From the NCBI GenBank assembly GCA_050699035.1, contig JBOHDE010000066.1:1-18088 (forward strand): DNA of 18,088 bases, given 5' to 3'. The stretch is from WHTB01 sp050699035. GTDB lineage: Bacteria; Actinomycetota; Actinomycetes; Propionibacteriales; Nocardioidaceae. Shown here piece after piece: positions 6,044 through 12,417 of the stretch. A program made the translations under genes and the position numbers. Numbering within the stretch: the stretch's first letter is position 1; the number at the start of each line of letters is the position of its first letter. Below the pieces are notes generated by a model, which was not told the origin of the DNA, made no database searches, and was given only the letters and a program-made list of their open reading frames with translations.

Positions 6044-7339
6044 GTGCTAGGCGCCTTCGTCAACGCGTTCCGGACGCCGGACCTGCGGCGCAAGCTGCTG
6101 TTCGTGCTGTTCATCGTGGCGCTGTTCCGCCTCGGCTCGGTGCTGCCCGCTCCCGGGGTGCACGTTGAGAACGTCCGTGAGTGTGTCCGCGGCGTCGAGT
6201 CTCAGGGCGTGCTGGGCCTCCTCAACCTGTTCTCCGGTGGTGCGCTGCTCCAGCTCGCGGTGTTCGCGCTCGGCATCATGCCGTACATCACCGCTAGCAT
6301 CATCTTGCAGCTGCTCACCGTGGTCATCCCGCGGCTCGAGGCGTTGAAGAAGGAAGGCCAGTCCGGCCAGGCCAAGATCACGCAGTACACCCGCTACCTG
6401 ACCATGGGGCTCGCGGTCATGCAGGCCACCAGCTTCGTGGCGCTGGCCCGCTCGCGGCAGCTGTTCCAGGGTCAGTGCGACCTGCCGCTGCTGCGGGACG
6501 AGAAGAGCGTCTTCGTCGCGGCGATCGTGGTCATCACGATGGTCGCCGGCACCGGCGTCATCATGTGGCTCGGCGAGCTGATCACCGAGCGCGGCATCGG
6601 CAACGGCATGTCGATGCTGATCTTCACCCAGGTCATCGCGACGTTCCCCTCCGGCCTGGACCAGGTGCGTCAGACCAACGGCTGGGACGTTTTCTTCGTC
6701 GTCATCGTGGTCGGTCTCGCGGTCATCGCCGGCGTCATCTTCATCGAGCAGGCGCAGCGCCGCATCCCGGTGCAGTACGCCCGCCGGATGGTGGGCCGCA
6801 AGATGTTCGGCGGCTCCTCGACGTACATCCCGCTGAAGGTCAACCAGGCCGGCATCATCCCGGTCATCTTCGCCTCCAGCCTGCTCTACCTGCCCGCGCT
6901 GGCCACTCAGTTCAACCCGGAGGCCGGTTGGTCGGGGTTCCTGCAGAAGTACTTCGTCACGATGGAGCACCCGCTCTACATGGTGACGTACGCCCTGATG
7001 ATCATCTTCTTCACGTACTTCTACGTCGGCATCACGTTCAACCCGACCGAGGTCGCCGACAACATGAAGAAGTACGGCGGCTTCATCCCGGGCATCCGGG
7101 CCGGTAAGCCCACCGAGGAGTACCTCGCGTACGTGCTGTCCAGGATCACCTTCCCGGGCGCCCTGTACCTCGCGGTCATCTCGCTGATCCCGCTGATCGC
7201 GCTGGTCTTGATCAACGCCAACCAGAACTTCCCGTTCGGTGGCACGTCGATCCTGATCATGGTCGGTGTCGGCCTGGAGACGGTGAAGCAGATCGAGAGC
7301 CAGCTCCAGCAGCGGAACTACGAGGGGTTCCTCCGCTGA
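6044..7339 (+). CDS. secY: Preprotein translocase channel subunit SecY
   Basis: SecY forms the protein-conducting channel of the Sec translocon in the cytoplasmic membrane, with SecE and SecG. The GTG at 6044 is preceded by GGGAGG with six-base spacing. The 431-residue product has the ten-helix SecY layout. Residues about 56-95 hold the plug and TM2 region (LNLFSGGALLQLAVFALGIM), and 183-193 hold RGIGNGMSMLI. The large cytoplasmic loop has YARRMVGRK and STYIPLKVNQAG (about 245-270) leading into IIPVIFASSLL. A basic loop near residues 97-113 precedes TM3. The length is normal. The stop overlaps the adk start (TGATG). Confidence 0.98.
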   Translation: MLGAFVNAFRTPDLRRKLLFVLFIVALFRLGSVLPAPGVHVENVRECVRGVESQGVLGLLNLFSGGALLQLAVFALGIMPYITASIILQLLTVVIPRLEALKKEGQSGQAKITQYTRYLTMGLAVMQATSFVALARSRQLFQGQCDLPLLRDEKSVFVAAIVVITMVAGTGVIMWLGELITERGIGNGMSMLIFTQVIATFPSGLDQVRQTNGWDVFFVVIVVGLAVIAGVIFIEQAQRRIPVQYARRMVGRKMFGGSSTYIPLKVNQAGIIPVIFASSLLYLPALATQFNPEAGWSGFLQKYFVTMEHPLYMVTYALMIIFFTYFYVGITFNPTEVADNMKKYGGFIPGIRAGKPTEEYLAYVLSRITFPGALYLAVISLIPLIALVLINANQNFPFGGTSILIMVGVGLETVKQIESQLQQRNYEGFLR

Positions 7340-7917
7340 TGCGGCTGTTGCTGATGGGGCCACCTGGTGCCGGAAAGGGCACCCAGGCCAAGGTGCTCGC
7401 CGCCCGGCTGGGCGTGCCGGCGATCTCGACCGGAGACATCTTCCGGGCGAACGTGGCCGAAGAGACCGACCTCGGCGTCGTCGCGAAGCGCTACATGGAC
7501 GCTGGCGAGTACGTTCCGGACGAGGTCACCAACGACATGGTGCGTGAGCGGCTGGCGAAGGCCGACGCGCACGACGGGTTCCTCCTCGACGGCTACCCGC
7601 GCACGGTCGACCAGGTGAAGACGCTCGACGAGATGCTCGCCGAGCAGCAGCACCCGCTCGAACGCGTCCTGGTGCTCGAGGTCGACCGCGACGAGCTGGT
7701 CGGTCGGCTGCTGAAGCGGGCCGAGGTCGAGGGCCGCACCGACGACACCGAAGAGGTTGTGCGGCGACGCCAGGAGGTCTACGCCGAGGAGACCGCTCCG
7801 CTGATCGAGATCTACCACGAACGCGACCTGGTGGTCTCGGTCGAGGGCACCGGCGAGGTGGACGAGGTCACCGAGCGGGTGCTCACGGCCCTGTCCAGCA
7901 GCGACCAAGCGGGCTGA
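7339..7917 (+). CDS. adk: Adenylate kinase, short (zinc-free) form
   Basis: The enzyme interconverts ATP + AMP and 2 ADP in the cytoplasm. The 192-residue product has the P-loop GPPGAGKGT at residues 7-15, the AMP-site segment STGDIFR (30-36), the FLLDGYPRT motif (81-89) and a reduced LID around residues 123-143 (GRLLKRAEVEGRTDD) with no Cys zinc ligands. This is the short type usual in actinobacteria. The start overlaps the secY stop and the stop overlaps the map start, both as TGATG, giving tight translational coupling. Confidence 0.98.
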   Translation: MRLLLMGPPGAGKGTQAKVLAARLGVPAISTGDIFRANVAEETDLGVVAKRYMDAGEYVPDEVTNDMVRERLAKADAHDGFLLDGYPRTVDQVKTLDEMLAEQQHPLERVLVLEVDRDELVGRLLKRAEVEGRTDDTEEVVRRRQEVYAEETAPLIEIYHERDLVVSVEGTGEVDEVTERVLTALSSSDQAG

Positions 7918-8735
7918 TGTTCCGCGAGCGTGGCATCGAGATCAAGACGGCTGACCAGATCGCGACCATGCGTACTGCCGGCCTGGTGGTCGGCGAGACG
8001 CTGGAGCTGCTCCGGTCCTCGGTGATGGCCGGCATGACCACCGCCGATCTCGACGCGATCGCCGCCGAGCACATCGCCGGCCGGGGTGCGGTGCCGTCGT
8101 TCAAGGGCTACCACGGCTTCCCGGCCACGATCTGCACATCCGTCAACGACCAAGTCGTGCATGGCATCCCCGGCGACCTGGTCCTCCACGAGGGAGACGT
8201 GGTGTCGATCGACTGTGGCGCCATCGTCGACGGCTGGCATGGCGACGCCGCGATCACGGTGGCGGTCGGCGACGTCCCGGACGAGATCCAGGACCTGCTG
8301 CGCGTCTGCGAGGAGTCGATGTGGCGGGGGATCGCCGCGGCGCGCCTTGGTGGCCGGGTCGGCGACATCTCCGCCGCGATCGAGGGCCACGTCGTCCGGC
8401 AGGGCGGCTACGGAGTGGTCGAGGACTACGTCGGCCACGGCATCGGGTCGACGATGCACCAGCCGCCGAACGTCCCCAACTACGGCCGCGGCGGCAAGGG
8501 GCCGCGGTTGGTGAAGGGGCTGGCGCTCGCGGTCGAGCCGATGGTGACGATGGGCACCAAAGAGACGACGATCCTGGACGACGACTGGACCGTCGTCACG
8601 ACCGACGGCTCGTGGGCCGCCCACTTCGAGCACACGTTCACGCTCACCGATCAGGGCGCGTGGGTGCTCACGGCACTGGACGGTGGCACCGCGAAGCTCG
8701 CCGAGCTGGGGGTCCCGTGCGGAGCCACTGCCTGA
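7917..8735 (+). CDS. map: Methionine aminopeptidase, type I
   Basis: The enzyme removes the initiator methionine from nascent proteins at the ribosome. The 272-residue product has the pita-bread fold with the full set of type I metal ligands: D99 (VSIDCG), D110 (GWHGDAA), H174 (YVGHGIG), E207 (LAVEPM) and E238 (HFEHTF). Substrate-site H82 (VVHGIPG) and H181 (STMHQPPNVPNYG) are also present. It lacks the N-terminal zinc-finger extension of some MetAPs. It is the last gene of the secY-adk-map unit, followed by a 409-bp non-coding region. Confidence 0.97.
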   Translation: MFRERGIEIKTADQIATMRTAGLVVGETLELLRSSVMAGMTTADLDAIAAEHIAGRGAVPSFKGYHGFPATICTSVNDQVVHGIPGDLVLHEGDVVSIDCGAIVDGWHGDAAITVAVGDVPDEIQDLLRVCEESMWRGIAAARLGGRVGDISAAIEGHVVRQGGYGVVEDYVGHGIGSTMHQPPNVPNYGRGGKGPRLVKGLALAVEPMVTMGTKETTILDDDWTVVTTDGSWAAHFEHTFTLTDQGAWVLTALDGGTAKLAELGVPCGATA

Positions 8736-8775
8736 CTCCGCGCCCTGCTGTCACGGACTACGTGACGGCGGCGCG

Positions 8776-8807
8776 GTGCAATTTTGCCCAATTGGGCAAT
8801 CTTCGAC
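8776..8807. promoter_or_regulatory. Extended palindromic site, copy 1
   Basis: The perfect 16-bp palindrome TTGCCCAATTGGGCAA occupies 8784-8799. Symmetry continues outward on both sides. On the left, GT, two free bases, AA and two free bases precede the core, and the right side mirrors this, giving a 32-bp element with dyad symmetry. Such a shape suits a dimeric or tetrameric DNA-binding protein. The binder is not recognised. It starts about 40 bp after the map stop. Confidence 0.8.
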
Positions 8808-8826
8808 CCGGTTTACGCCGGATCGA
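8803..8826. repeat. Imperfect inverted repeat between the two palindromic sites
   Basis: TCGACCCGG (8803-8811) and CCGGATCGA (8818-8826) are inverted copies with one mismatch around a six-base loop. The repeat bridges the two palindromic sites and overlaps the edge of the first. It makes the whole 8776-8859 segment roughly symmetric. It may be part of the same element or chance. Confidence 0.45.
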
Positions 8827-8827
8827 G

Positions 8828-8859
8828 GTGGAACTTTGCCCAATTGGGCAATCTTTGAC
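8828..8859. promoter_or_regulatory. Extended palindromic site, copy 2
   Basis: This second copy has the same perfect core, TTGCCCAATTGGGCAA at 8836-8851, and the same outer symmetric pairs as copy 1. It is displaced by exactly 52 bp, close to five helical turns, so both sites would face the same side of the DNA. The copies share 21 identical bases through the core. Over the 32-bp elements they differ at only three positions, and all three fall at bases that are not part of the symmetry. It lies about 105 bp upstream of the infA -35 candidate. Confidence 0.8.
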
Positions 8860-8963
8860 GCACCGTCGCCAACCAGGGGACGGTCGGCTGCGCAGTCTCG
8901 GTGGGAGGGGAGCGGACGGATGTGCAACGTCGGCGCGAACAGATGGATGAGCGACCGCGCCGA

Positions 8964-8993
8964 TTGGTGTCTTGCGCGCTCGTGACCTAGACT
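8964..8993 (+). promoter_or_regulatory. Candidate promoter for infA-rpmJ
   Basis: TTGGTG (8964-8969) and TAGACT (8988-8993) are separated by 18 bp. They match the main-sigma pattern at the invariant TTG of the -35 and the TA...T of the -10. Transcription would start near 9000 and leave a leader of about 145 nt before infA. This is a motif match only. Confidence 0.55.
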
Positions 8994-9002
8994 TGTGCGT
9001 CG

Positions 9003-9017
9003 GCCCGACTCTCGGGC
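9003..9017 (+). other. Small hairpin in the infA leader
   Basis: GCCCGA and TCGGGC form a perfect six-pair stem with a three-base loop at the predicted 5' end of the infA transcript. It may stabilise the mRNA. It is short enough to arise by chance in G+C-rich DNA. Confidence 0.35.
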
Positions 9018-9144
9018 TCGTCGTGTGCTGCCCTGCGGCTGCCCAGTCCCGATGGTCCCCGTGATCGTCGGACGGGGAAGGGCGCCCACCGAGTCACCGT
9101 CGGACCGACTGTACGGAAACACCCCACCACAGATTGCGGAGGAC

Positions 9145-9366
9145 ATGCCGAAGAAGGAAGGGGTCATCGAGATCGAGGGCACCGTCGTCGAGTCGCTCCC
9201 GAACGCATACTTTCGGGTCGAGCTCGCCAACGGGCACAAGGTTCTCGCCCACATCAGCGGCAAGATGCGCCAGCACTACATCAAGATTCTTCCCGAGGAT
9301 CGGGTAGTCGTGGAGCTCTCGCCGTACGACCTCACCCGCGGACGCATCGTCTACCGCTACAAGTAA
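9145..9366 (+). CDS. infA: Translation initiation factor IF-1
   Basis: IF-1 binds the 30S A site during initiation and assists IF-2 and IF-3. The ATG at 9145, with GCGGAGGAC just upstream, gives 73 residues, the standard length. The sequence is a full S1/OB-fold IF-1: MPKKEGVIEIEGTVVESLPN, FRVELANGHKVLAHISGKMR, YIKILPEDRVVVELSPYDL and the closing TRGRIVYRYK. The frame is open upstream to about 8995, but nothing there is homologous. It begins the alpha-block cluster and is followed 72 bp later by rpmJ. Confidence 0.98.
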   Translation: MPKKEGVIEIEGTVVESLPNAYFRVELANGHKVLAHISGKMRQHYIKILPEDRVVVELSPYDLTRGRIVYRYK

Positions 9367-9438
9367 CACGACAGTCAGCCATCGCTCTCGACGTCGGGGT
9401 CCGCCCCGTGCCGCCGAGTGCCTTCACGGAGAGCTCGA

Positions 9439-9552
9439 ATGAAAGTCAATCCGAGCGTCAAGAAGATCTGCGACAAGTGCAAGGTGATCCGCCGCAACGG
9501 CCGGGTCATGGTGATCTGCGAAAACCCACGGCACAAGCAGCGCCAGGGTTAG
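9439..9552 (+). CDS. rpmJ: 50S ribosomal protein L36, zinc-binding type
   Basis: L36 is a very small protein that binds 23S rRNA in the 50S subunit. The 37-residue product MKVNPSVKKICDKCKVIRRN... ends in ...ENPRHKQRQG and has the zinc ribbon ligands C11, C14, C27 and H32, so it is the zinc-containing form. GGAGAG precedes the ATG. It sits between infA and rpsM, its canonical place. A structured 164-bp gap follows before rpsM. Confidence 0.97.
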   Translation: MKVNPSVKKICDKCKVIRRNGRVMVICENPRHKQRQG

Positions 9553-9598
9553 TACGAGCAGCACCGCGATCGTCGCGATCGCAACCAGCGTGACCGCT

Positions 9599-9668
9599 CA
9601 CTCAGGAGCAGCATCCCTGAGTGTGACCCCCGGACCGGAGGCCGGGGCCCTGCCTGAGGCGGGCAGGG
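9599..9668 (+). promoter_or_regulatory. Three consecutive hairpins in the leader before rpsM
   Basis: Hairpin 1 pairs CACTCAGG (9599-9606) with CCTGAGTG (9616-9623). Hairpin 2 pairs CCCCGG (9628-9633) with CCGGGG (9642-9647). Hairpin 3 pairs CCCTGCC (9648-9654) with GGCAGGG (9662-9668). All three stems are perfect and nearly contiguous, ending about 48 bp before the rpsM ATG. In enteric bacteria the leader at this position is where S4 represses the alpha operon, but this layout does not look like that pseudoknot. Termination after rpmJ or a ribosomal-protein-binding leader are both possible. Confidence 0.55.
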
Positions 9669-9716
9669 ACGCGGCACGCACACACACCTCCGCTTGAATG
9701 GAAGGATCACCGCCAG

Positions 9717-10091
9717 ATGGCACGCCTCGTCGGTGTGGACCTCCCGCGCGACAAGCGCATCGAGGTCGCACTCACCTACATCTACGGCATCGGCCGTACC
9801 CGCGCCCAGCAGCTCCTGGAGCTCACCGGGGTCAGCCCCGACCTCCGCACGCACGAGCTGGGCGACGAGGAGCTGGTCAAGCTCCGCGACGCGATCGAGG
9901 GCAACTTCAAGGTCGAGGGTGACCTCCGCCGCGAGGTGGCCGCCGACATCCGTCGCAAGGTCGAGATCGGTAGCTACCAGGGTCGCCGTCACCGCCAGGG
10001 TCTCCCGGTGCGTGGGCAGCGGACCAGGACCAACGCGCGTGGCCGCAAGGGCCCCAAGCGCACCGTCGCGGGCAAGAAGAAGGTCCGCTAG
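9717..10091 (+). CDS. rpsM: 30S ribosomal protein S13
   Basis: S13 lies in the 30S head, contacts the P-site tRNA and forms intersubunit bridges. The 124-residue product starts MARLVGVDLPRDKRIEVALT, has the helix-two-turn-helix segment YIYGIGRTRAQQLLELTGV, and ends in the basic tail RHRQGLPVRGQRTRTNARGR... with KKKVR. GGAAGGATC lies upstream of the ATG. It is the first gene of the alpha block and is preceded by the structured leader. Confidence 0.98.
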   Translation: MARLVGVDLPRDKRIEVALTYIYGIGRTRAQQLLELTGVSPDLRTHELGDEELVKLRDAIEGNFKVEGDLRREVAADIRRKVEIGSYQGRRHRQGLPVRGQRTRTNARGRKGPKRTVAGKKKVR

Positions 10092-10178
10092 GGAGTGACC
10101 GTCGCCCTCCGGGGCTGACGTTTGCTTCTGATCTCACCCGAGCATCGACAGACCAGCGAACCAGGAGTACCGCAGCTT

Positions 10179-10583
10179 ATGCCTCCCAAGAGCCGTCAGG
10201 CCGGCGCCAAGAAGGTGCGCCGCAAGGAGAAGAAGAACGTCGCCGTGGGCGAGGCCCACATCAAGAGCACGTTCAACAACACGATCGTGACGATCACCGA
10301 CACCACCGGTGCAGTGATCGCCTGGGCCAGCGCCGGCACCGTCGGCTTCAAGGGCTCGCGCAAGTCCACCCCGTACGCCGCGCAGATGTGCGCCGAGGCG
10401 GCGGGTCGCCGGGCGATGGAGCACGGCATGAAGAAGATCGACGTCTTCGTGAAGGGCCCGGGTTCGGGCCGCGAGACGGCGATCAGGTCCCTAGGTGCGG
10501 TCGGCCTCGAGGTCGGCACGATCCAGGACGTCACGCCCACCCCACACAACGGCTGCCGCCCGCCCAAGCGCCGCCGCGTCTGA
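10179..10583 (+). CDS. rpsK: 30S ribosomal protein S11
   Basis: S11 lies on the 30S platform and shapes the E-site mRNA path. The ATG at 10179, with CCAGGAG upstream, gives 134 residues. A basic N terminus (MPPKSRQAGAKKVRRKEKK) precedes the S11 core HIKSTFNNTIVTITDTTGAV, the TPYAAQMCAEAAGR helix, VFVKGPGSGRETAIRSL and the universal C terminus TPTPHNGCRPPKRRRV. The frame is open upstream to 10122, but the extra residues are not S11-like. Confidence 0.97.
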   Translation: MPPKSRQAGAKKVRRKEKKNVAVGEAHIKSTFNNTIVTITDTTGAVIAWASAGTVGFKGSRKSTPYAAQMCAEAAGRRAMEHGMKKIDVFVKGPGSGRETAIRSLGAVGLEVGTIQDVTPTPHNGCRPPKRRRV

Positions 10584-10612
10584 CCACCCACCCGACAGGA
10601 GATTTCGACACC

Positions 10613-11221
10613 ATGGCCCGTTACACCGGACCCATGACAAAGAAGTCGCGCCGGCTGGGGGTCGACCTCATCGGTGGCGACAGCGCTTACGAGCGTCGTC
10701 CGTACCCGCCCGGCCAACACGGCCGCGGCCGCATCAAGGAGTCCGAGTACCTTCTCCAGCTTCGGGAGAAGCAGAAGGCTCGCTACACCTACGGTGTGCT
10801 CGAGAAGCAGTTCCGTCGCTACTACGCCGAGGCGCACCGCCGTCCCGGCAAGACCGGCGACAACCTGCTGCAGCTGCTCGAGACCCGTCTCGACAACGTG
10901 GTCTACCGGTCCGGGTTCGCCCGCACCCGCAACCACGCCCGCCAGCTGGTCGTCCACGGCCACTTCCTGGTCAACGGTCGCAAGGTCGACATCCCGTCGT
11001 TCCACGTGAGCGCCCATGACGTGATCGACGTGCGGCCGAAGTCGATCGAGATGACGCCGTTCATCATTGCCCGTGAGACCCACGGCGAGCGCGTCGTCCC
11101 GGCCTGGCTCGAAGTGCTTCCGGGCCGGATGCGCATCCTCGTCCACCAGGTCCCAGTGCGCCAGCAGATCGACGTACCCGTGCAAGAGCAGCTCATCGTG
11201 GAGTACTACTCGAAGAAGTGA
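10613..11221 (+). CDS. rpsD: 30S ribosomal protein S4, zinc-free type
   Basis: S4 is a primary assembly protein of the 30S subunit and a regulator of the alpha operon in some bacteria. The ATG at 10613 follows ACAGGAG and gives 202 residues. The N terminus (MARYTGPMTKKSRRLG) lacks the Cys residues of the zinc-binding form. It is followed by ERRPYPPGQHGR, the KQKARYTYGVLEKQFRRYY segment, and the S4 RNA-binding domain around residues 92-150 (RLDNVVYRSGFARTRNHARQ and LVVHGHFLVNGRKVDIPS). The frame is open well upstream inside rpsK, but those starts are not homologous. Confidence 0.97.
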   Translation: MARYTGPMTKKSRRLGVDLIGGDSAYERRPYPPGQHGRGRIKESEYLLQLREKQKARYTYGVLEKQFRRYYAEAHRRPGKTGDNLLQLLETRLDNVVYRSGFARTRNHARQLVVHGHFLVNGRKVDIPSFHVSAHDVIDVRPKSIEMTPFIIARETHGERVVPAWLEVLPGRMRILVHQVPVRQQIDVPVQEQLIVEYYSKK

Positions 11222-11335
11222 TCCGGCCGACCGATGTCGTCGTAGGCGACCGCGGTCGTCCAGGTCTGCACTATCCGGCAAGAGCCCTTATATCTGTGAC
11301 CGTCAAATAGCGGGCGGCGCGGAAAGGAAACATCA

Positions 11336-12349
11336 GTGCTTATCGCTCAGCGTCCCTCTCTGTCCGAAGAGGCCGTCAACGACACCCGTTCGCGGTTCGT
11401 CATCGAGCCACTCGAGCCAGGCTTCGGCTACACGCTCGGCAACTCGCTGCGCCGTACCCTCCTCTCCTCCATCCCCGGTGCCTCGGTCACCAGCATCCGC
11501 ATCGACAGCGTGTTGCACGAGTTCTCGACGATCACCGGGGTCAAGGAGGACGTCACCGAGATCATCTTGAACCTGAAGGGACTCGTGGTCTCCTCAGAGC
11601 ACGACGAGCCCGTCACCATGTACCTGCGTAAGCAGGGTCCCGGCGAGGTGACCGCCGCCGACATCGCGCCGCCGGCCGGCGTCGAGGTGCACAACCCCGA
11701 GCTGCAGATCGCCACACTCAACGACAAGGGCAAGCTCGAGATGGAGCTGGTGGTCGAGCGCGGTCGCGGCTACGTCTCCGCCGTCCAGAACAAGAGCGGT
11801 GAGCAGGAGATCGGCCGGATGCCGGTCGACTCGATCTACTCGCCGGTGCTGAAGGTCACCTACAAGGTCGAGGCGACCCGCGTCGAGCAGCGCACCGACT
11901 TCGACCGGCTGATCATCGACGTCGAGACCAAGCCGTCGATGCGGCCGCGCGACGCGATCGCCAGCGCCGGCAAGACCCTGGTCGAGCTGTTCGGTCTGGC
12001 CCGTGAGCTCAACGTCGAGGTCGAGGGCATCGACATCGGCCCGTCGCCGGTCGACGAGCAGCTGGCGGCCGACCTGGCGCTGCCGGTCGAGGACCTGCAG
12101 CTGACCGTGCGCTCGTACAACTGCCTCAAGCGCGAGGGCATCCACACCGTGGGTGAGCTCATCTCCCGTTCCGAGCAGGACCTGCTCGACATCCGCAACT
12201 TCGGCTCCAAGTCGATCGACGAGGTCAAGGCCAAGCTGGCCGAGATGGGCCTCGGCCTGAAGGACAGCGCGCCGGGCTTCGACCCGAGTGCTGCCCTCGC
12301 GGCGTACGACGACGACGACGCGAGCTTCGTCGAGGACGAGCAGTACTGA
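11336..12349 (+). CDS. rpoA: RNA polymerase alpha subunit
   Basis: Alpha dimerises to start RNA polymerase assembly and its C-terminal domain contacts DNA and activators. The GTG at 11336, preceded by GGAAAGGA, gives 337 residues beginning MLIAQRPSLSEE, the usual actinobacterial start. The N-terminal dimerisation domain includes GYTLGNSLRR (31-40). The C-terminal domain spans about 247-308 with LTVRSYNCLKREGIHTVGEL. R259 and N262 there correspond to the E. coli residues that bind UP elements. The acidic tail DDDDASFVEDEQY closes the protein. It follows a 114-bp gap after rpsD. Confidence 0.98.
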   Translation: MLIAQRPSLSEEAVNDTRSRFVIEPLEPGFGYTLGNSLRRTLLSSIPGASVTSIRIDSVLHEFSTITGVKEDVTEIILNLKGLVVSSEHDEPVTMYLRKQGPGEVTAADIAPPAGVEVHNPELQIATLNDKGKLEMELVVERGRGYVSAVQNKSGEQEIGRMPVDSIYSPVLKVTYKVEATRVEQRTDFDRLIIDVETKPSMRPRDAIASAGKTLVELFGLARELNVEVEGIDIGPSPVDEQLAADLALPVEDLQLTVRSYNCLKREGIHTVGELISRSEQDLLDIRNFGSKSIDEVKAKLAEMGLGLKDSAPGFDPSAALAAYDDDDASFVEDEQY

Positions 12350-12417
12350 TCTCTCACCCCACTCATCACGACAACCGTCCGGGTACCTGACACGGCCCGG
12401 AGTTGAGGGAGTACGAC

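Larger units (their letters stand above)
8736..9144. other. Non-coding region between map and infA
   Basis: No credible gene is seen on either strand in these 409 bp. The first part (8775-8861) holds two near-identical dyad-symmetric elements separated by an imperfect hairpin, AT-rich compared with the surroundings. The middle part (about 8862-8960) shows nothing recognisable. The last part holds a candidate infA promoter and a leader of about 145 nt with a small hairpin. CGTCGGAC occurs twice in the leader (near 9066 and 9102), without obvious meaning. Confidence 0.75.

Noticed and set aside
6047..7363. Long open frame on the minus strand opposite secY (over 400 codons)
   Set aside because: It mirrors the real gene. 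Its composition (very rich in Asp, Arg, His, Glu, with no family signature) is what the codon bias of G+C-rich DNA gives on the opposite strand, and secY is unmistakable on the + strand.
8783..8855. Possible minimal CRISPR array (two identical 21-base repeats with a 31-base spacer)
   Set aside because: Only two copies exist, the repeat core is a perfect palindrome with extended symmetry, and no cas-like gene is nearby. An operator pair or extragenic repeat fits better.
8736..9144. Small protein or RNA gene between map and infA
   Set aside because: Open frames on both strands here lack ribosome-binding sites and family features, and no tRNA, known riboswitch or other RNA fold was recognised.
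11281..11335. Possible promoter directly before rpoA (TATATC at 11289-11294)
   Set aside because: The hexamer lacks the conserved final T and nothing like a -35 element lies 16-18 bp upstream. The AT-rich patch alone is not enough.
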